Source: Luteimonas sp. FCS-9 (GTDB taxonomy: Bacteria; Pseudomonadota; Gammaproteobacteria; Xanthomonadales; Xanthomonadaceae). From it: a stretch of DNA of 64,000 nt. The notes under the pieces were generated by a model. It was not told the DNA's origin. It saw nothing but the letters and a program-made list of their open reading frames with translations, and ran no database searches. The stretch is taken from NCBI RefSeq assembly GCF_001014645.1, contig NZ_LASZ01000001.1, positions 248,001-312,000 of the forward strand, given 5' to 3'. Positions within the stretch are counted from its first letter, which is position 1, and the number at the start of each line of letters is the position of its first letter. Positions 28,607-37,449 of the stretch are shown here, piece by piece. Made by a program: the position numbers and the translations under genes.

Positions 28607-29514
28607 GCGCGCGCCCGGCCGACGTGGACGTGCGTATCGTCGAAGTCGGGCCGCGCGACGGCCTGCAGAACGAGGCGGCGATCGTGCCGACGGCCGAGAA
28701 GATCGCGCTGGTCGACCGCCTGTCGGCGACCGGGCTGCGCACGATCGAGGCGACCAGCTTCGTCAGCCCGAAGTGGGTGCCGCAGCTGGCCGACGCCGCC
28801 GACGTGCTCGCCGGTATTGCGCGTCGCGACGGCGTCGCCTATCCGGTGCTGGTGCCCAACGAGACCGGCTACGACCGCGCCCGCGCGGCCGGCGCGGACG
28901 AGATCGCGGTGTTCACCGCGGCCTCCGAGGCGTTCAACCGCCGGAACATCAATGCCGGCATCGAGGCGTCGCTGGCGCGCTTCGCCCCGGTGCTCGCACG
29001 CGCGCAGGCCGATGGCGTGCGCGTGCGCGGCTATGTCTCCACCGTGCTCGGCTGTCCCTACCAGGGCGAGGTGCCGCTGGCCGACGTGGTGCGCGTGGCC
29101 CGGGCGCTGCACGCCATGGGCTGCTACGAGATCTCGCTCGGCGACACGATCGGCGTCGGCACGCCGGCCCGCGCGCGCGCGATGCTGCGTGCGGTCGCCG
29201 ACGAGGTGCCGATGCAGGCGCTGGCGGTGCATTTCCACGACACCTGGGGCCAGGCGCTGGCGAACGTGCTGGCCTGCATCGAGGCGGGCGTGCGCGTCGT
29301 CGACGCGGCGGTCGCCGGCACCGGCGGCTGCCCCTACGCGCGCGGCGCCAGCGGCAACGTCGCCACCGAGGACGTGGTCTACCTGCTGGAGGGCCTGGGC
29401 CTGCGCACCGGCGTCGACCTGCCGCTGCTGGCGCAGACCGGCGCCTGGCTGTCGGCGCGACTGGGGCGCGAGACCGGCAGCAAGGCCGGCCGCGCGCTCG
29501 CGGCGAGCGCATGA
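28603..29514 (+). CDS. liuE: Hydroxymethylglutaryl-CoA lyase
   Basis: A 303-residue TIM-barrel lyase splitting HMG-CoA into acetyl-CoA and acetoacetate, the last step of leucine breakdown. Metal and active-site segments: VEVGPRDGLQNEA (Arg/Asp), ATSFVSPKWVPQLADA, SLGDTIGVGTP, AVHFHDTWGQALANV (metal His pair), and the signature GGCPYARGASGNVATED with the catalytic Cys. It begins with GTG at 28603 overlapping the liuD stop (GTGA). Confidence 0.95.
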   Translation: MSARPADVDVRIVEVGPRDGLQNEAAIVPTAEKIALVDRLSATGLRTIEATSFVSPKWVPQLADAADVLAGIARRDGVAYPVLVPNETGYDRARAAGADEIAVFTAASEAFNRRNINAGIEASLARFAPVLARAQADGVRVRGYVSTVLGCPYQGEVPLADVVRVARALHAMGCYEISLGDTIGVGTPARARAMLRAVADEVPMQALAVHFHDTWGQALANVLACIEAGVRVVDAAVAGTGGCPYARGASGNVATEDVVYLLEGLGLRTGVDLPLLAQTGAWLSARLGRETGSKAGRALAASA

Positions 29515-29581
29515 GCGCAACACCGCGAAACGCCGCGGCGCAGCGGTTAGACTGCCCGTTTCCGTCCTTCGAGGATCGTGC

Positions 29582-30352
29582 ATGACCCCCGATTCCGTCC
29601 GCGCCATCGTCACCGGCGGCGTCTCCGGCCTCGGCCTGGCCGTGGCCCGCCGCATCGTCGCCGACGGCGGCCGCGTCGCGCTGCTGGACATCGACGACGC
29701 CAAGGGCGCCGAGGCGGTCGAGGCGCTGGGCACCGACGCCGCGCGCTACCTGCGCACCGACGTCGCGGACGAGGCCGGCGTGGCGGCGAGCATCGAGGCC
29801 GCCCGCGACTTCCTCGGCGGACTCAACGCCGCGATCAACTGCGCCGGCATCCTCGGTGCCGGGCGCGTGCTCGGCCGCGAGGCGCCGATGCCGCTGGCGA
29901 CCTTCAGCCGCACGGTCATGGTCAACCTGGTCGGCAGCTTCAACGTCGCCAAGGCCGCGGCCGCGGTCATGCAGCACAACACGCCCGGCGAGGACGGCGA
30001 GCGCGGCGCGATCGTCAACACCGCCAGCGTGGCGGCGTTCGAAGGCCAGATCGGCCAAGCCGCGTACTCCGCATCCAAGGGCGGCGTGGTCGGCATGACG
30101 CTGCCGATGGCACGCGAACTGGCGCGCTTCGGCATCCGCGTCAACACGATCGCGCCGGGCATCTTCTGGACGCCGATGGTCGACGGCATGCCAGAGGAGG
30201 TGCAGCAGTCGCTGTCGGCATCGATCCCGTTCCCGTCGCGCTTGGGCCGTCCGGAGGAATTCGCCGACCTCGTCGCACACCTGTTGTCCAGCCGCTACCT
30301 CAACGGCGAGACCATCCGCCTCGATGGCGCGGTGCGGCTCGCGCCGAAGTAG
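29582..30352 (+). CDS. Short-chain dehydrogenase, 3-hydroxyacyl-CoA dehydrogenase type II-like
   Basis: A 256-residue SDR. Cofactor motif TGGVSGLGLAVARRI, acidic LLDIDD (NAD preference), NCAG, Ser in NTASVAAFEGQIG and YSASK catalytic pair. The SVAAFEGQIGQAAYSASKGG and PFPSRLGRPEEFADLV segments resemble the HSD17B10-type 3-hydroxyacyl-CoA/2-methyl-3-hydroxybutyryl-CoA dehydrogenases used for isoleucine and fatty acids. It follows liuE by 67 bp with its own GAGGAT ribosome site. Confidence 0.88.
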   Translation: MTPDSVRAIVTGGVSGLGLAVARRIVADGGRVALLDIDDAKGAEAVEALGTDAARYLRTDVADEAGVAASIEAARDFLGGLNAAINCAGILGAGRVLGREAPMPLATFSRTVMVNLVGSFNVAKAAAAVMQHNTPGEDGERGAIVNTASVAAFEGQIGQAAYSASKGGVVGMTLPMARELARFGIRVNTIAPGIFWTPMVDGMPEEVQQSLSASIPFPSRLGRPEEFADLVAHLLSSRYLNGETIRLDGAVRLAPK

Positions 30353-30356
30353 GTCG

Positions 30357-30929
30357 ATGCCCGCATCGTCGTCCGGTCCGGCGACGGGCCTGCTGCTCGC
30401 GCTGCTCGCGTTCGCGCCGGCCCATGCAGGGGACGCGACGACGGCCAGCGCGGGCACGCTCTCCGGCCTGCTCGCCCAGCGCGGCTACGACACGGTGCCG
30501 ATGCGCCGCTACGGCGAGGCGCACCTCGCGGTCGAGGTCCGCATCAACGGCGTCGCCGGCACGTTCCTGATCGACACCGGGGCCGGGCGCACCGTCATCG
30601 ACCGCGCCCGCCAGGCGCGCTTCGCCGACGGCCGCCAGGCAGACGCCTCGAGCGGGCTGCAGGCGACCGGGGCCGGCGCCGGCAACCTCGCCATCGCCAC
30701 GCTGCCCGGCAGCCGCCTGGCGATCGGCGACTACCGCGACGACGACTTCACCGCGCACTTCCTGGCGCTCGACCACGTGACCGCCGCGTTCGCGCAGCGC
30801 GGACTGCCGGCGATCGACGGCGTGCTCGGTGCCGACGTGCTCGACCGCGGCCAGGCGGTGATCGACTACCCCCACCTGCGGCTCCATCTCCGCAATCCCG
30901 CCGCGCCCGCGGCGTCCGTCTCCCACTGA
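30357..30929 (+). CDS. Exported retropepsin-like aspartic protease
   Basis: A 190-residue protein with a signal peptide ([15 protein letters not shown]). The single aspartyl protease motif [15 protein letters not shown] is that of monomeric retropepsin-fold proteins, which dimerise to form one active site; a second hydrophobic-Gly signature is [13 protein letters not shown]. Known relatives are periplasmic; substrate unknown. The start (30357) lies 4 bp after the SDR stop, and YeiP follows 13 bp downstream, so it sits in one transcription unit. Confidence 0.82.
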   Translation: MPASSSGPATGLLLALLAFAPAHAGDATTASAGTLSGLLAQRGYDTVPMRRYGEAHLAVEVRINGVAGTFLIDTGAGRTVIDRARQARFADGRQADASSGLQATGAGAGNLAIATLPGSRLAIGDYRDDDFTAHFLALDHVTAAFAQRGLPAIDGVLGADVLDRGQAVIDYPHLRLHLRNPAAPAASVSH

Positions 30930-30942
30930 AAGCGCAGAACGA

Positions 30943-31509
30943 ATGAAAGCCTACGACGTCAAGAAAGGAAACGTGGTCGAACACAACGGCGGGGTCTACC
31001 AGATCCGCGACATCGAGCGCAGCTCGCCGCAGGGCCGCGGCGGCAACGTGCGCTTCCGCTTCACGATGTACAGCGTGCCGGGCGGGAACAAGCTCGACGC
31101 CAGCTTCGACGGCGACGACGACCTGCGCGAGGTCGACCTGGCCCGGCGCCAGGCCAGCTTCTCGTACAAGGACGGCGACGCATTCGTGTTCATGGACGAC
31201 GAGGACTTCACGCCCTACACGCTCGATGCCGACGTCGTCGGCGACGGCGCGGGCTACATCACCGAGGGACTGGGCGGCTGCTACGTGCAGGTCATCGACG
31301 ATGCGCCGGTCGGCCTGCAACTGCCGCAGAGCGTGGTGCTCGAGGTCGTCGACACCCCGCCCGAGCTCAAGGGCGGCACCGCGACCAAGCGCCCGAAGCC
31401 AGCCACGCTGAGCACCGGCATCGAGATCCAGGTCCCCGAGTACATCGGCAACGGCGAGCGCGTCTGGGTCAACACCACGACCGGCGAGTTCGGCGGCCGG
31501 GCGGACTGA
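30943..31509 (+). CDS. yeiP: Elongation factor P-like protein YeiP (EfpL)
   Basis: A 188-residue EF-P paralogue that relieves ribosome stalling at proline-rich and other difficult motifs. KOW domain [25 protein letters not shown]; the loop corresponding to the modified EF-P lysine reads [14 protein letters not shown], carrying Arg like YeiP, not Lys. OB domains contain [14 protein letters not shown] and the YeiP signature [17 protein letters not shown], ending GRAD as in E. coli. An REP pair follows the stop codon. Confidence 0.95.
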   Translation: MKAYDVKKGNVVEHNGGVYQIRDIERSSPQGRGGNVRFRFTMYSVPGGNKLDASFDGDDDLREVDLARRQASFSYKDGDAFVFMDDEDFTPYTLDADVVGDGAGYITEGLGGCYVQVIDDAPVGLQLPQSVVLEVVDTPPELKGGTATKRPKPATLSTGIEIQVPEYIGNGERVWVNTTTGEFGGRAD

Positions 31510-31526
31510 GGCTCGCGTCTCCACCC

Positions 31527-31595
31527 TGTAGGAGCGCGCTCGCGCGCGAACAGGCTTTCCGGGAAGGCCCCATCGCGCGCAAGCGCGCGCCTACA
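31527..31595. repeat. GTAG-type REP pair between convergent genes
   Basis: TGTAGGAGCGCGCTCGCGCG and the inverted right half ATCGCGCGCAAGCGCGCGCC-TACA, about 20 bp apart. It lies between yeiP and the convergent DUF4105 gene, where it can act as a two-way 3' hairpin. Confidence 0.9.
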
Positions 31596-31626
31596 TGGAG
31601 AAGGCAATTCGGCCTGGCAAGATTGC

Positions 31627-33480
31627 TCAATCCAGCTGCAATCCGCCGGCTTCGCGATGCAGCGCGCGCAGGCGCGCGCCCAGCGCTTCGACGTTGCGTT
31701 CGATCGATGCCACGCGCGCCTGCTCGTCCGCGGTCAGCGCCGCGCGCCCCTCGTCCTCCAGCAAGGTACGCAGACCGCGCAAGCGCTGCGCGCGAGCGGC
31801 GGCATCGCCGCGCAATGTCGCCTGTTCGGCTGCCTGCGGGAGCCCGTAGCCGCCATCCAGCAATTGCGCCGGCCGGCTCAAGCGATCACCGGCCGCCAGC
31901 ATCTCCCGCAGCGCCGCGAGTGCCGGCGCCCGTTCCGCAGTACGGCGCGGATCGAGCAGCCGTCGCTTGAGCACATCGCGCATTTCGAGCTCCGCGCGAC
32001 GATGCGCCGCATGCTCGAGCACCAGCAGCGCCGCGGCATCGCGCTCGCCTGGCCCCGCCAGCCAGGCTGTGCGCGCATCGGGATCGAGCGCCAGCCAGTC
32101 CTCGAAGCGCGTCGCGGGCAGGCGCTGCGCTTCGCGCGCGACGTCGAACAGGGCCTGGTACTCCGCATCCGCCGACGGGAAGTAGTAGCCGGCGCGGACC
32201 GCATCGGCACGACCGAGCACCGTATCGTCGGCGATGCCGTCGCGCACCAGCCTGCGCAGCAGCCCGTTGGGCGTGATGCTGCGCAGGCGTGGGCCGTCGA
32301 GCCGGGGCACGCCTGCGTCGAGCAGCTTCCAGGTCTCCACCGCGCAGTTGTTGCCGACGAACCGGTAGCGACCGTCGTAGCTCCAGTGCACGCTGGCCGC
32401 GCGCTCGAGCAGTGAGGCGATCTCGTCCGGCGACAGCCGCAGCGGGATCGACTGCAGACCGCGCAGCTCGACGCGGGTGTATTCGTCGATCACCTGATCG
32501 AGCGGCAGCACGAACAGCCGCGCGGGATAACGCCCCGTCAGACCGCGCAGGCTGGAGATCTGCACGTCGTCGACGAACGCGCGGAACGACAGCACGCGAT
32601 GCTGCGCGAGATCGTAGCGGCAGTCCGGCCCCGGCACGCGGCCGGGCGCGCAGACCACGAGCCGCAGCATGCTGTGGCCCCAGCGGCTCATCGGCTGCGC
32701 GTTGGCTTCGGCGAACAGGTACTCGACCGCCCAGACGCGGGCCGGGTCGAGTTCCAGCAGCGCGTCCGCGTCGTCGGTCGCGCGCGGCTCGGCCTCGACG
32801 AACGCCAGGTCCGCGGCGCAGGCCGCGGCAGGCGGCGCCCAGGCGAAATGCGCGGCGAAATACGCGTGCAGGGCGGGACGCCGGCAGGCGTACTCGGGAT
32901 CGAGCAGGAAATGCTCGAGATTGACCGCGACGAATTCCGCCGGCGATGTGGTCTCGTAGGCGTCGGGCCGGCGGTCGGTCATCGCGTTGTGGCGCGCCCG
33001 CAGGCCCAGCCGCAGCGGCGGGCGTGGCCAGCCGGCCAGGTCGAGCAGCCGCGGATCGCGCGACAGGCCGCCGTGGCGGCTGCGGTCGTAGCGATGCGCG
33101 AGTTCGTGGACGAGCGCGGCGGACGCGGCGCGTGTCGCCTGCGGCGGCGCGTCGTCGGCGGCCGCCGCATCGAGCAGCGCACGGCGCAGCATGATGCGAT
33201 CGCCGGTCGCGCGTCCATGCACCTGCGCCGGCAGGTCGTCGCGCCACGCCAGGTGTACGTCGAGCCCGTCGGCTGCGCGCCACGCCGGCGGCAGGCGCGC
33301 GAGCACCGCGTCGACCAGCCGCGCCGACGCGGCCTGCGCGTCGGCGTCGAGCGGCGGCGTCCCGGGCCCGGTCTCGATCCGCCACGCCTGCGCGTGCGCG
33401 GTGCCGGCGGCCAGCAGCAGCGCGAGGGCTACGGTCCGCAGGCGACGGCCGCGCGCCGCCGGGCGGTCGCGCGCGCTCAC
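31627..33480 (-). CDS. Exported DUF4105 family protein with HELAH motif
   Basis: A 617-residue exported protein (signal RTVALALLLAAGTAHAQA). An N-terminal domain contains a zincin-like HELAH at residues 125-129 followed by RYDRSRHGG. The DUF4105 domain is seen as EYLFAEANAQPMSRWGHSMLRLVVC and YRFVGNNCAVETWKLLDAGVPRL, with conserved Cys/His/Asn of a possible NlpC/P60-like core. The C-terminal third is helical and Arg/Ala-rich. GTG 33480 starts 4 bp after the DUF2388 stop. Function not established; a protease or murein role is inference. Confidence 0.82.
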   Translation of the reverse strand: MSARDRPAARGRRLRTVALALLLAAGTAHAQAWRIETGPGTPPLDADAQAASARLVDAVLARLPPAWRAADGLDVHLAWRDDLPAQVHGRATGDRIMLRRALLDAAAADDAPPQATRAASAALVHELAHRYDRSRHGGLSRDPRLLDLAGWPRPPLRLGLRARHNAMTDRRPDAYETTSPAEFVAVNLEHFLLDPEYACRRPALHAYFAAHFAWAPPAAACAADLAFVEAEPRATDDADALLELDPARVWAVEYLFAEANAQPMSRWGHSMLRLVVCAPGRVPGPDCRYDLAQHRVLSFRAFVDDVQISSLRGLTGRYPARLFVLPLDQVIDEYTRVELRGLQSIPLRLSPDEIASLLERAASVHWSYDGRYRFVGNNCAVETWKLLDAGVPRLDGPRLRSITPNGLLRRLVRDGIADDTVLGRADAVRAGYYFPSADAEYQALFDVAREAQRLPATRFEDWLALDPDARTAWLAGPGERDAAALLVLEHAAHRRAELEMRDVLKRRLLDPRRTAERAPALAALREMLAAGDRLSRPAQLLDGGYGLPQAAEQATLRGDAAARAQRLRGLRTLLEDEGRAALTADEQARVASIERNVEALGARLRALHREAGGLQLD

Positions 33481-33484
33481 CGGC

Positions 33485-33784
33485 TCAACGCGCGAGGATC
33501 GCCTGCGCCAGTTGCAGGTCACTCGCCGCCTGCGCGTCGGGACGCGTCTGCCGCAGGTGGCGCAGCGCGGCCTCGAGGCGGACGCCGCGGATCCGGCCGT
33601 CGCTGGCGACGAAGCCGGCCGCATCCTCGCGGGCCTGCAGCACGACCTTGTCGTCGCCCGAGGTGCTGCCCGACGAGGCCGAGCTGCCGGCCGAGGTCGC
33701 GCCGCCGGTGGTGCCGGCGAAGCTGCCGGCGAGCGCGGGCGTGGACAGGACGATCAGGACGCAGGCCAGCAGCGGTCGGGACAT
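33485..33784 (-). CDS. Exported DUF2388 family protein
   Basis: A 99-residue exported protein (signal SRPLLACVLIVLSTPALAG). The low-complexity stretch SAGSSASSGSTSGDDKVVLQAREDAAGFVASDGRIRGVRLEAALRHLR and LQLAQAILA is diagnostic of DUF2388, a Pseudomonas/Xanthomonas family of unknown role. TGGAG at the right distance favours ATG 33784 over ATG 33793. It is coupled to the DUF4105 gene, 4 bp apart. Confidence 0.83.
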   Translation of the reverse strand: MSRPLLACVLIVLSTPALAGSFAGTTGGATSAGSSASSGSTSGDDKVVLQAREDAAGFVASDGRIRGVRLEAALRHLRQTRPDAQAASDLQLAQAILAR

Positions 33785-33859
33785 CGGCGGCATCTCCAGG
33801 GGGGAGGCGACACTCTACCTCGCCCTCACGCCGCCTTCATCGCCACCGCCCGTCCGCGG

Positions 33860-35248
33860 TCAGGCATCGAACAGCTTGCCGGGGTTGAGAATGCCGTCGG
33901 GATCGAGCGCGCGACGGATGCCGCGCATCACTGCGATCTCGGCCGCGCTGCGGGTCGAGTCGAGGTAAGGCTTCTTGACCAGACCGATGCCGTGCTCGGC
34001 CGAGATGCTGCCGCCGTGCGCCTGCAGCGTCGCGGCCAGCAGCTTGGTCACCCGCTCGCATTGCGCGACGAAGGCGTCGTTGGCCAGGTCGGCGGGCTTG
34101 AGCACGTTGATGTGCAGGTTGCCGTCGCCGATGTGACCGAACCACACGACGTCGAACTGCGGATACTCGCGCGCCAGCAGCGCCTGCGCCGCCTCCAGGA
34201 ACGCCGGCATCGCCGAGATCCGCACCGAGACGTCGTTCTTGTAGGGCACGTGTGGCGCCAGGCTCTCGGTGATGCCCTCGCGCAGCCGCCACAGCTGCGT
34301 GGCCTGCGCGTCGCTCTGGCCGATCACGCCGTCCTCGACCCAGCCCTGCTCGACGCAGTGCTCGAACGCCGACAGCATCGCGACCTCGCCCGCCTCGCCT
34401 TCGCACGCGAACTCGGCGACGACGTAGAACGGATGCGGCGCGTCGAACGGCGCCTGCGCGCCGTGCGCGACCACGTGGTGCAGCGCGCGGTCGGTGAAGA
34501 ACTCGAAGGCCTCCAGCGCCAGTCGTGCGCGCAGCGCCTGGAACACCTGCATCAGGCCTTCGAACGACGGCAGCGCCAGCAGCAGCGTGCGCGTGGCCGG
34601 CGGCGGCGCGGCCAGCTTCAGGCTGGCCTCGACGATGATGCCCAGCGTGCCTTCCGAGGCGATCGCCAGGTGGCGCAGGTCGTAGCCGCTGGAGTTCTTG
34701 ACCAGCCCGCGACCGAGATCGAGCAGCTCCCCCGTGCCGGTCACCAGCTTCAGGCCGGCGATCCACTCGCGGGTGTTGCCGTAGCGCAGCACGCGGATGC
34801 CGCCGGCGTTGGTGGCGATGTTGCCGCCGATCGTGCAGGACCCGCGCGCGGCGAAATCGACCGGATAGGCCAGCCCGTGCCCGCGCGCCGCCTCCTGCAC
34901 CGCTTCGAGCGCGATGCCCGGCTGCACGGTCAGGATCCGGTCGACCGGATCGAAGCCCAGCACGCGGTTCATGCGCTGCAGGCTCAGCACTAGCTCCCCA
35001 TTCGCCGCGACCGCCCCGCCCGACAGGCCGGTGCGTCCGCCAGAGGGCACGATCGCGACCCCTTCTGCGCGCGCCCAGCGCACCGTGGCCTGGACCTCGG
35101 CGATGTCGGCCGGCAACGCGACCGCCAGCGGCGCCGGCGTCCAGCGTCGGGTCCAGTCGACGCCGTAGTGCGCGAGGTCGGCCGGATCGGTCCGCAGTTG
35201 CAGGGTCGGGACGGCGGCTTGCAGCCGGGCGATGCGGGCGTCGGGCAT
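33860..35248 (-). CDS. FAD-linked D-2-hydroxyacid dehydrogenase (D-2-hydroxyglutarate/D-lactate type)
   Basis: A 462-residue flavoprotein of the VAO/GlcD family. The FAD-binding domain has VPSGGRTGLSGGAVAA, ARGSCTIGGNIATNAGG and NSSGYDLRHLAIASEGTLG. The C-terminal substrate domain has WFGHIGDGNLHINVL (metal/His cluster) and ISAEHGIGLVKKPYL. The gene is divergent from serA. In Pseudomonas a D-2-hydroxyglutarate dehydrogenase is functionally coupled to SerA, removing the 2-hydroxyglutarate SerA forms; this neighbour probably does the same, though D-lactate or glycolate cannot be ruled out. Confidence 0.88.
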   Translation of the reverse strand: MPDARIARLQAAVPTLQLRTDPADLAHYGVDWTRRWTPAPLAVALPADIAEVQATVRWARAEGVAIVPSGGRTGLSGGAVAANGELVLSLQRMNRVLGFDPVDRILTVQPGIALEAVQEAARGHGLAYPVDFAARGSCTIGGNIATNAGGIRVLRYGNTREWIAGLKLVTGTGELLDLGRGLVKNSSGYDLRHLAIASEGTLGIIVEASLKLAAPPPATRTLLLALPSFEGLMQVFQALRARLALEAFEFFTDRALHHVVAHGAQAPFDAPHPFYVVAEFACEGEAGEVAMLSAFEHCVEQGWVEDGVIGQSDAQATQLWRLREGITESLAPHVPYKNDVSVRISAMPAFLEAAQALLAREYPQFDVVWFGHIGDGNLHINVLKPADLANDAFVAQCERVTKLLAATLQAHGGSISAEHGIGLVKKPYLDSTRSAAEIAVMRGIRRALDPDGILNPGKLFDA

Positions 35249-35437
35249 GGGGTCGGATCGCGGGCACGGCGGGCCAGCCTGCCAGCCGCGCCCGCAGGCG
35301 TCCAGCGCCCGCGGCGGCGGGCGTCGCGACCGCCGGGGCCGGTGCGACGACGCGACGCGCCGCCCGCTGCTGCGCTGCAACAGCGGCGGGCTTCTGGCAC
35401 CATGGCCCGTTCCTCCCGCCCGGCGGCCGCAGCCTCG

Positions 35438-36670
35438 ATGAAGACCTCGTTTCCCCGCGCGGACATCCGCGTCCTGCTGCTCGAGGGCGTCAGCCAGAGC
35501 GCCGTCGACACCTTCAAGGTCGCCGGCTACACGCAGATCGAGGTCCACCCCAAGTCGCTGCCCGAGGACCAGTTGCTGGCCAAGATCGCCGACGCGCACA
35601 TCGTCGGCATCCGCTCGCGCACCCAGCTCAGCGCCGAGGTCCTCGCCCACGCGCGCCGGCTGATCGCGGTCGGCTGCTTCTGCATCGGCACCAACCAGGT
35701 CGACCTGGAAGCCGCCGAGCTGGCCGGCATCCCGGTCTTCAATGCGCCCTACTCCAACACGCGCAGCGTCGCCGAGCTGGTCGTCGCCGAGGCGGTCATG
35801 CTGCTGCGCGGCATCCCGCAGAAGAACGCGCAGTGCCACCGCGGCGGCTGGAGCAAGTCCGCGCTCGGCAGCCACGAAGCGCGCGGCAAGACGCTGGGCA
35901 TCGTCGGCTACGGCCACATCGGCACCCAGGTCGGCGTGCTCGCCGAGTCGCTGGGCATGCAGGTGCTGTTCCACGACATCGAGACCAAGCTCTCGCTGGG
36001 CAACGCGCGCAGCGCGACCGGGCTGGACGACCTGCTCGCGCGCAGCGACGTGGTGACCCTGCACGTGCCCGAGACACCGGCCACGAAGCTGATGTTCGGC
36101 GCCGCCGAGCTGGCCGCGATGAAGCCGGGCGCGCACCTAATCAACGCCTCGCGCGGCACCGTCGTCGACATCGACGCGCTCGACGCGGCGCTGCGCACCG
36201 GCCACGTCGGCGGCGCGGCGATCGACGTGTTCCCGGTCGAACCCAAGGGCAACGACGACGTCTTCGACTCGCCGCTGGCCGCGCACGACAACGTGCTGCT
36301 GACCCCGCACGTGGGCGGCAGCACGCTCGAGGCGCAGGACAACATCGGCGTCGAGGTCGCGGCCAAGCTCGTGCGCTACAGCGACAACGGCAGCACGCTC
36401 TCGGCGGTCAATTTCCCCGAGGTCACGCTGCCCGAGCACGTCGGCAGCCACCGCATCCTGCACCTGCACCGCAACGTCCCCGGCGTGCTGGTGCGGATCA
36501 ACGAGGTGTTCTCGCGCGAGGCGATCAACATCGACGGCCAGTACCTGCGCACCACGGCGAACGTGGGCTACGTGGTCATCGACGTCGCCGCGACGCAGGA
36601 CCAGGCCGAGCGCCTGCGCAGCGAGTTGTCGAAGATCGACGGCACGCTGCGCACGCGGGTGCTGTACTAG
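35438..36670 (+). CDS. serA: D-3-phosphoglycerate dehydrogenase
   Basis: A 410-residue enzyme of serine biosynthesis, exactly E. coli length from ATG 35438. Sequence closely follows E. coli SerA: IGCFCIGTNQVDL-like VGCFCIGTNQVDLEAAELAG, NAPYSNTRSVAELV, the NAD motif GYGHIGTQVGVLAESLGM, INASRGTVVDI, LTPHVGGSTLEAQ with the catalytic His, and a C-terminal ACT domain (RNVPGVLVRINEVF). An upstream ATG at 35402 would add 12 low-complexity residues and is less likely. Confidence 0.96.
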   Translation: MKTSFPRADIRVLLLEGVSQSAVDTFKVAGYTQIEVHPKSLPEDQLLAKIADAHIVGIRSRTQLSAEVLAHARRLIAVGCFCIGTNQVDLEAAELAGIPVFNAPYSNTRSVAELVVAEAVMLLRGIPQKNAQCHRGGWSKSALGSHEARGKTLGIVGYGHIGTQVGVLAESLGMQVLFHDIETKLSLGNARSATGLDDLLARSDVVTLHVPETPATKLMFGAAELAAMKPGAHLINASRGTVVDIDALDAALRTGHVGGAAIDVFPVEPKGNDDVFDSPLAAHDNVLLTPHVGGSTLEAQDNIGVEVAAKLVRYSDNGSTLSAVNFPEVTLPEHVGSHRILHLHRNVPGVLVRINEVFSREAINIDGQYLRTTANVGYVVIDVAATQDQAERLRSELSKIDGTLRTRVLY

Positions 36671-36698
36671 GCATCGGGATCGGGGAGTGGGGAACCGG

Positions 36699-36722
36699 AA
36701 AAAACGGACCGTCGCGACGGTC
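36699..36722 (-). terminator. Rho-independent terminator of the Nudix gene
   Basis: On the minus strand GACCGT-CGCG-ACGGTC (36722-36707) is followed by CG and TTTTTT (36704-36699). The stem starts within the Nudix stop codon. On the plus strand the A-run precedes the hairpin, so it is a better terminator for the minus strand. Confidence 0.85.
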
Positions 36723-37296
36723 AGCCTGCCGCGCTTGCCTGCCCGTCCAGGCACTTTCGCGCCATCCGTCGCAGCGAGGCGTCGTAGTCGGGGCCGGTGG
36801 CAACGTCGGCGAGCGGACGCCACTCGAGCGCGTGGGATTCGGCGCTGACGGTGAACCGCTCGTCGGCGCCGGCGCGCACGAGATAGCGCACGTCGTAGTG
36901 CCAGTGCGCAGCCACGCCCTTGTGCTCGGGGATCCAGTGCCGGTCGAGATCGAAGATCGCCGGCAGCACGCGCACGCCCTGCAGGCCGGTCTCCTCCTCG
37001 GTCTCGCGCAGCGCCACGCGCGCCAGGTCGGTATCGCCGTCGGCATGGCCACCCGGCTGCAGCCACAGGCCCAGCTTGCGATGGTGGGTCAGCAGCGTGC
37101 GCCGGCCGTCGGCCGAGACCACCAGCGCCGAGGCGGTGAAATGGCCGGCCAGGCGTTCGCGCACGAACGGATCGAGCGGATCGTCAAGCAGCACGACGAA
37201 CTCGGCAACCGTGGCGTGTTCGTCGGGGTGCCGCGCGGCGTAGTCGGCGAAGGCGGCGGCCAGCGCGGGCGCGCGCGAAGGACGGGATGCGGACAT
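36721..37296 (-). CDS. Nudix hydrolase
   Basis: A 191-residue Nudix protein. The Nudix box is [24 protein letters not shown]: the REx2EExG catalytic core is intact, but the first conserved Glu (Gx5E) is Thr. The rest includes [16 protein letters not shown] and [10 protein letters not shown]. Relatives hydrolyse varied nucleoside diphosphate derivatives; no substrate can be assigned. Start [10 protein letters not shown] at 37296; longer reading is unsupported. It converges on serA. Confidence 0.87.
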   Translation of the reverse strand: MSASRPSRAPALAAAFADYAARHPDEHATVAEFVVLLDDPLDPFVRERLAGHFTASALVVSADGRRTLLTHHRKLGLWLQPGGHADGDTDLARVALRETEEETGLQGVRVLPAIFDLDRHWIPEHKGVAAHWHYDVRYLVRAGADERFTVSAESHALEWRPLADVATGPDYDASLRRMARKCLDGQASAAG

Positions 37297-37391
37297 GCGG
37301 GCAGACCTGCAGCGGCGTGGGGACGCGCAGCATCGGCGCTCGCCCGGCCCGCCGCAAGGTGGCCGGTTCCCCAACGCGCGTCGCGTCCGGC

Positions 37392-37420
37392 TTGACCATA
37401 CCCGGCCGCGCGCCGAAAAT
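37392..37420 (+). promoter_or_regulatory. Candidate promoter of the ArsR-methyltransferase/metH operon
   Basis: TTGACC (37392-37397), 17 bp, GAAAAT (37415-37420). The predicted transcription start falls inside the palindrome that follows directly. Confidence 0.5.
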
Positions 37421-37446
37421 TATCTCTATATCGCGATATGGAGATA
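37421..37446. promoter_or_regulatory. 26-bp palindromic operator overlapping the ribosome-binding site
   Basis: TATCTCTATATCG / CGATATGGAGATA: inverted 13-base arms with one mismatch and no spacer. It begins one base after the candidate -10, and its right arm contains the GGAG (37440-37443) that serves ATG 37450 as well as an upstream ATG (37438). AT-rich ATATCG-CGATAT symmetry suits an ArsR-family dimer. The regulator encoded immediately downstream is the obvious ligand-controlled binder (inference). Confidence 0.72.
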
Positions 37447-37449
37447 TCC

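Noticed and set aside
35402-35437. An earlier serA start
   Set aside because: It would add 12 low-complexity residues; ATG 35438 gives exactly the E. coli length and alignment.
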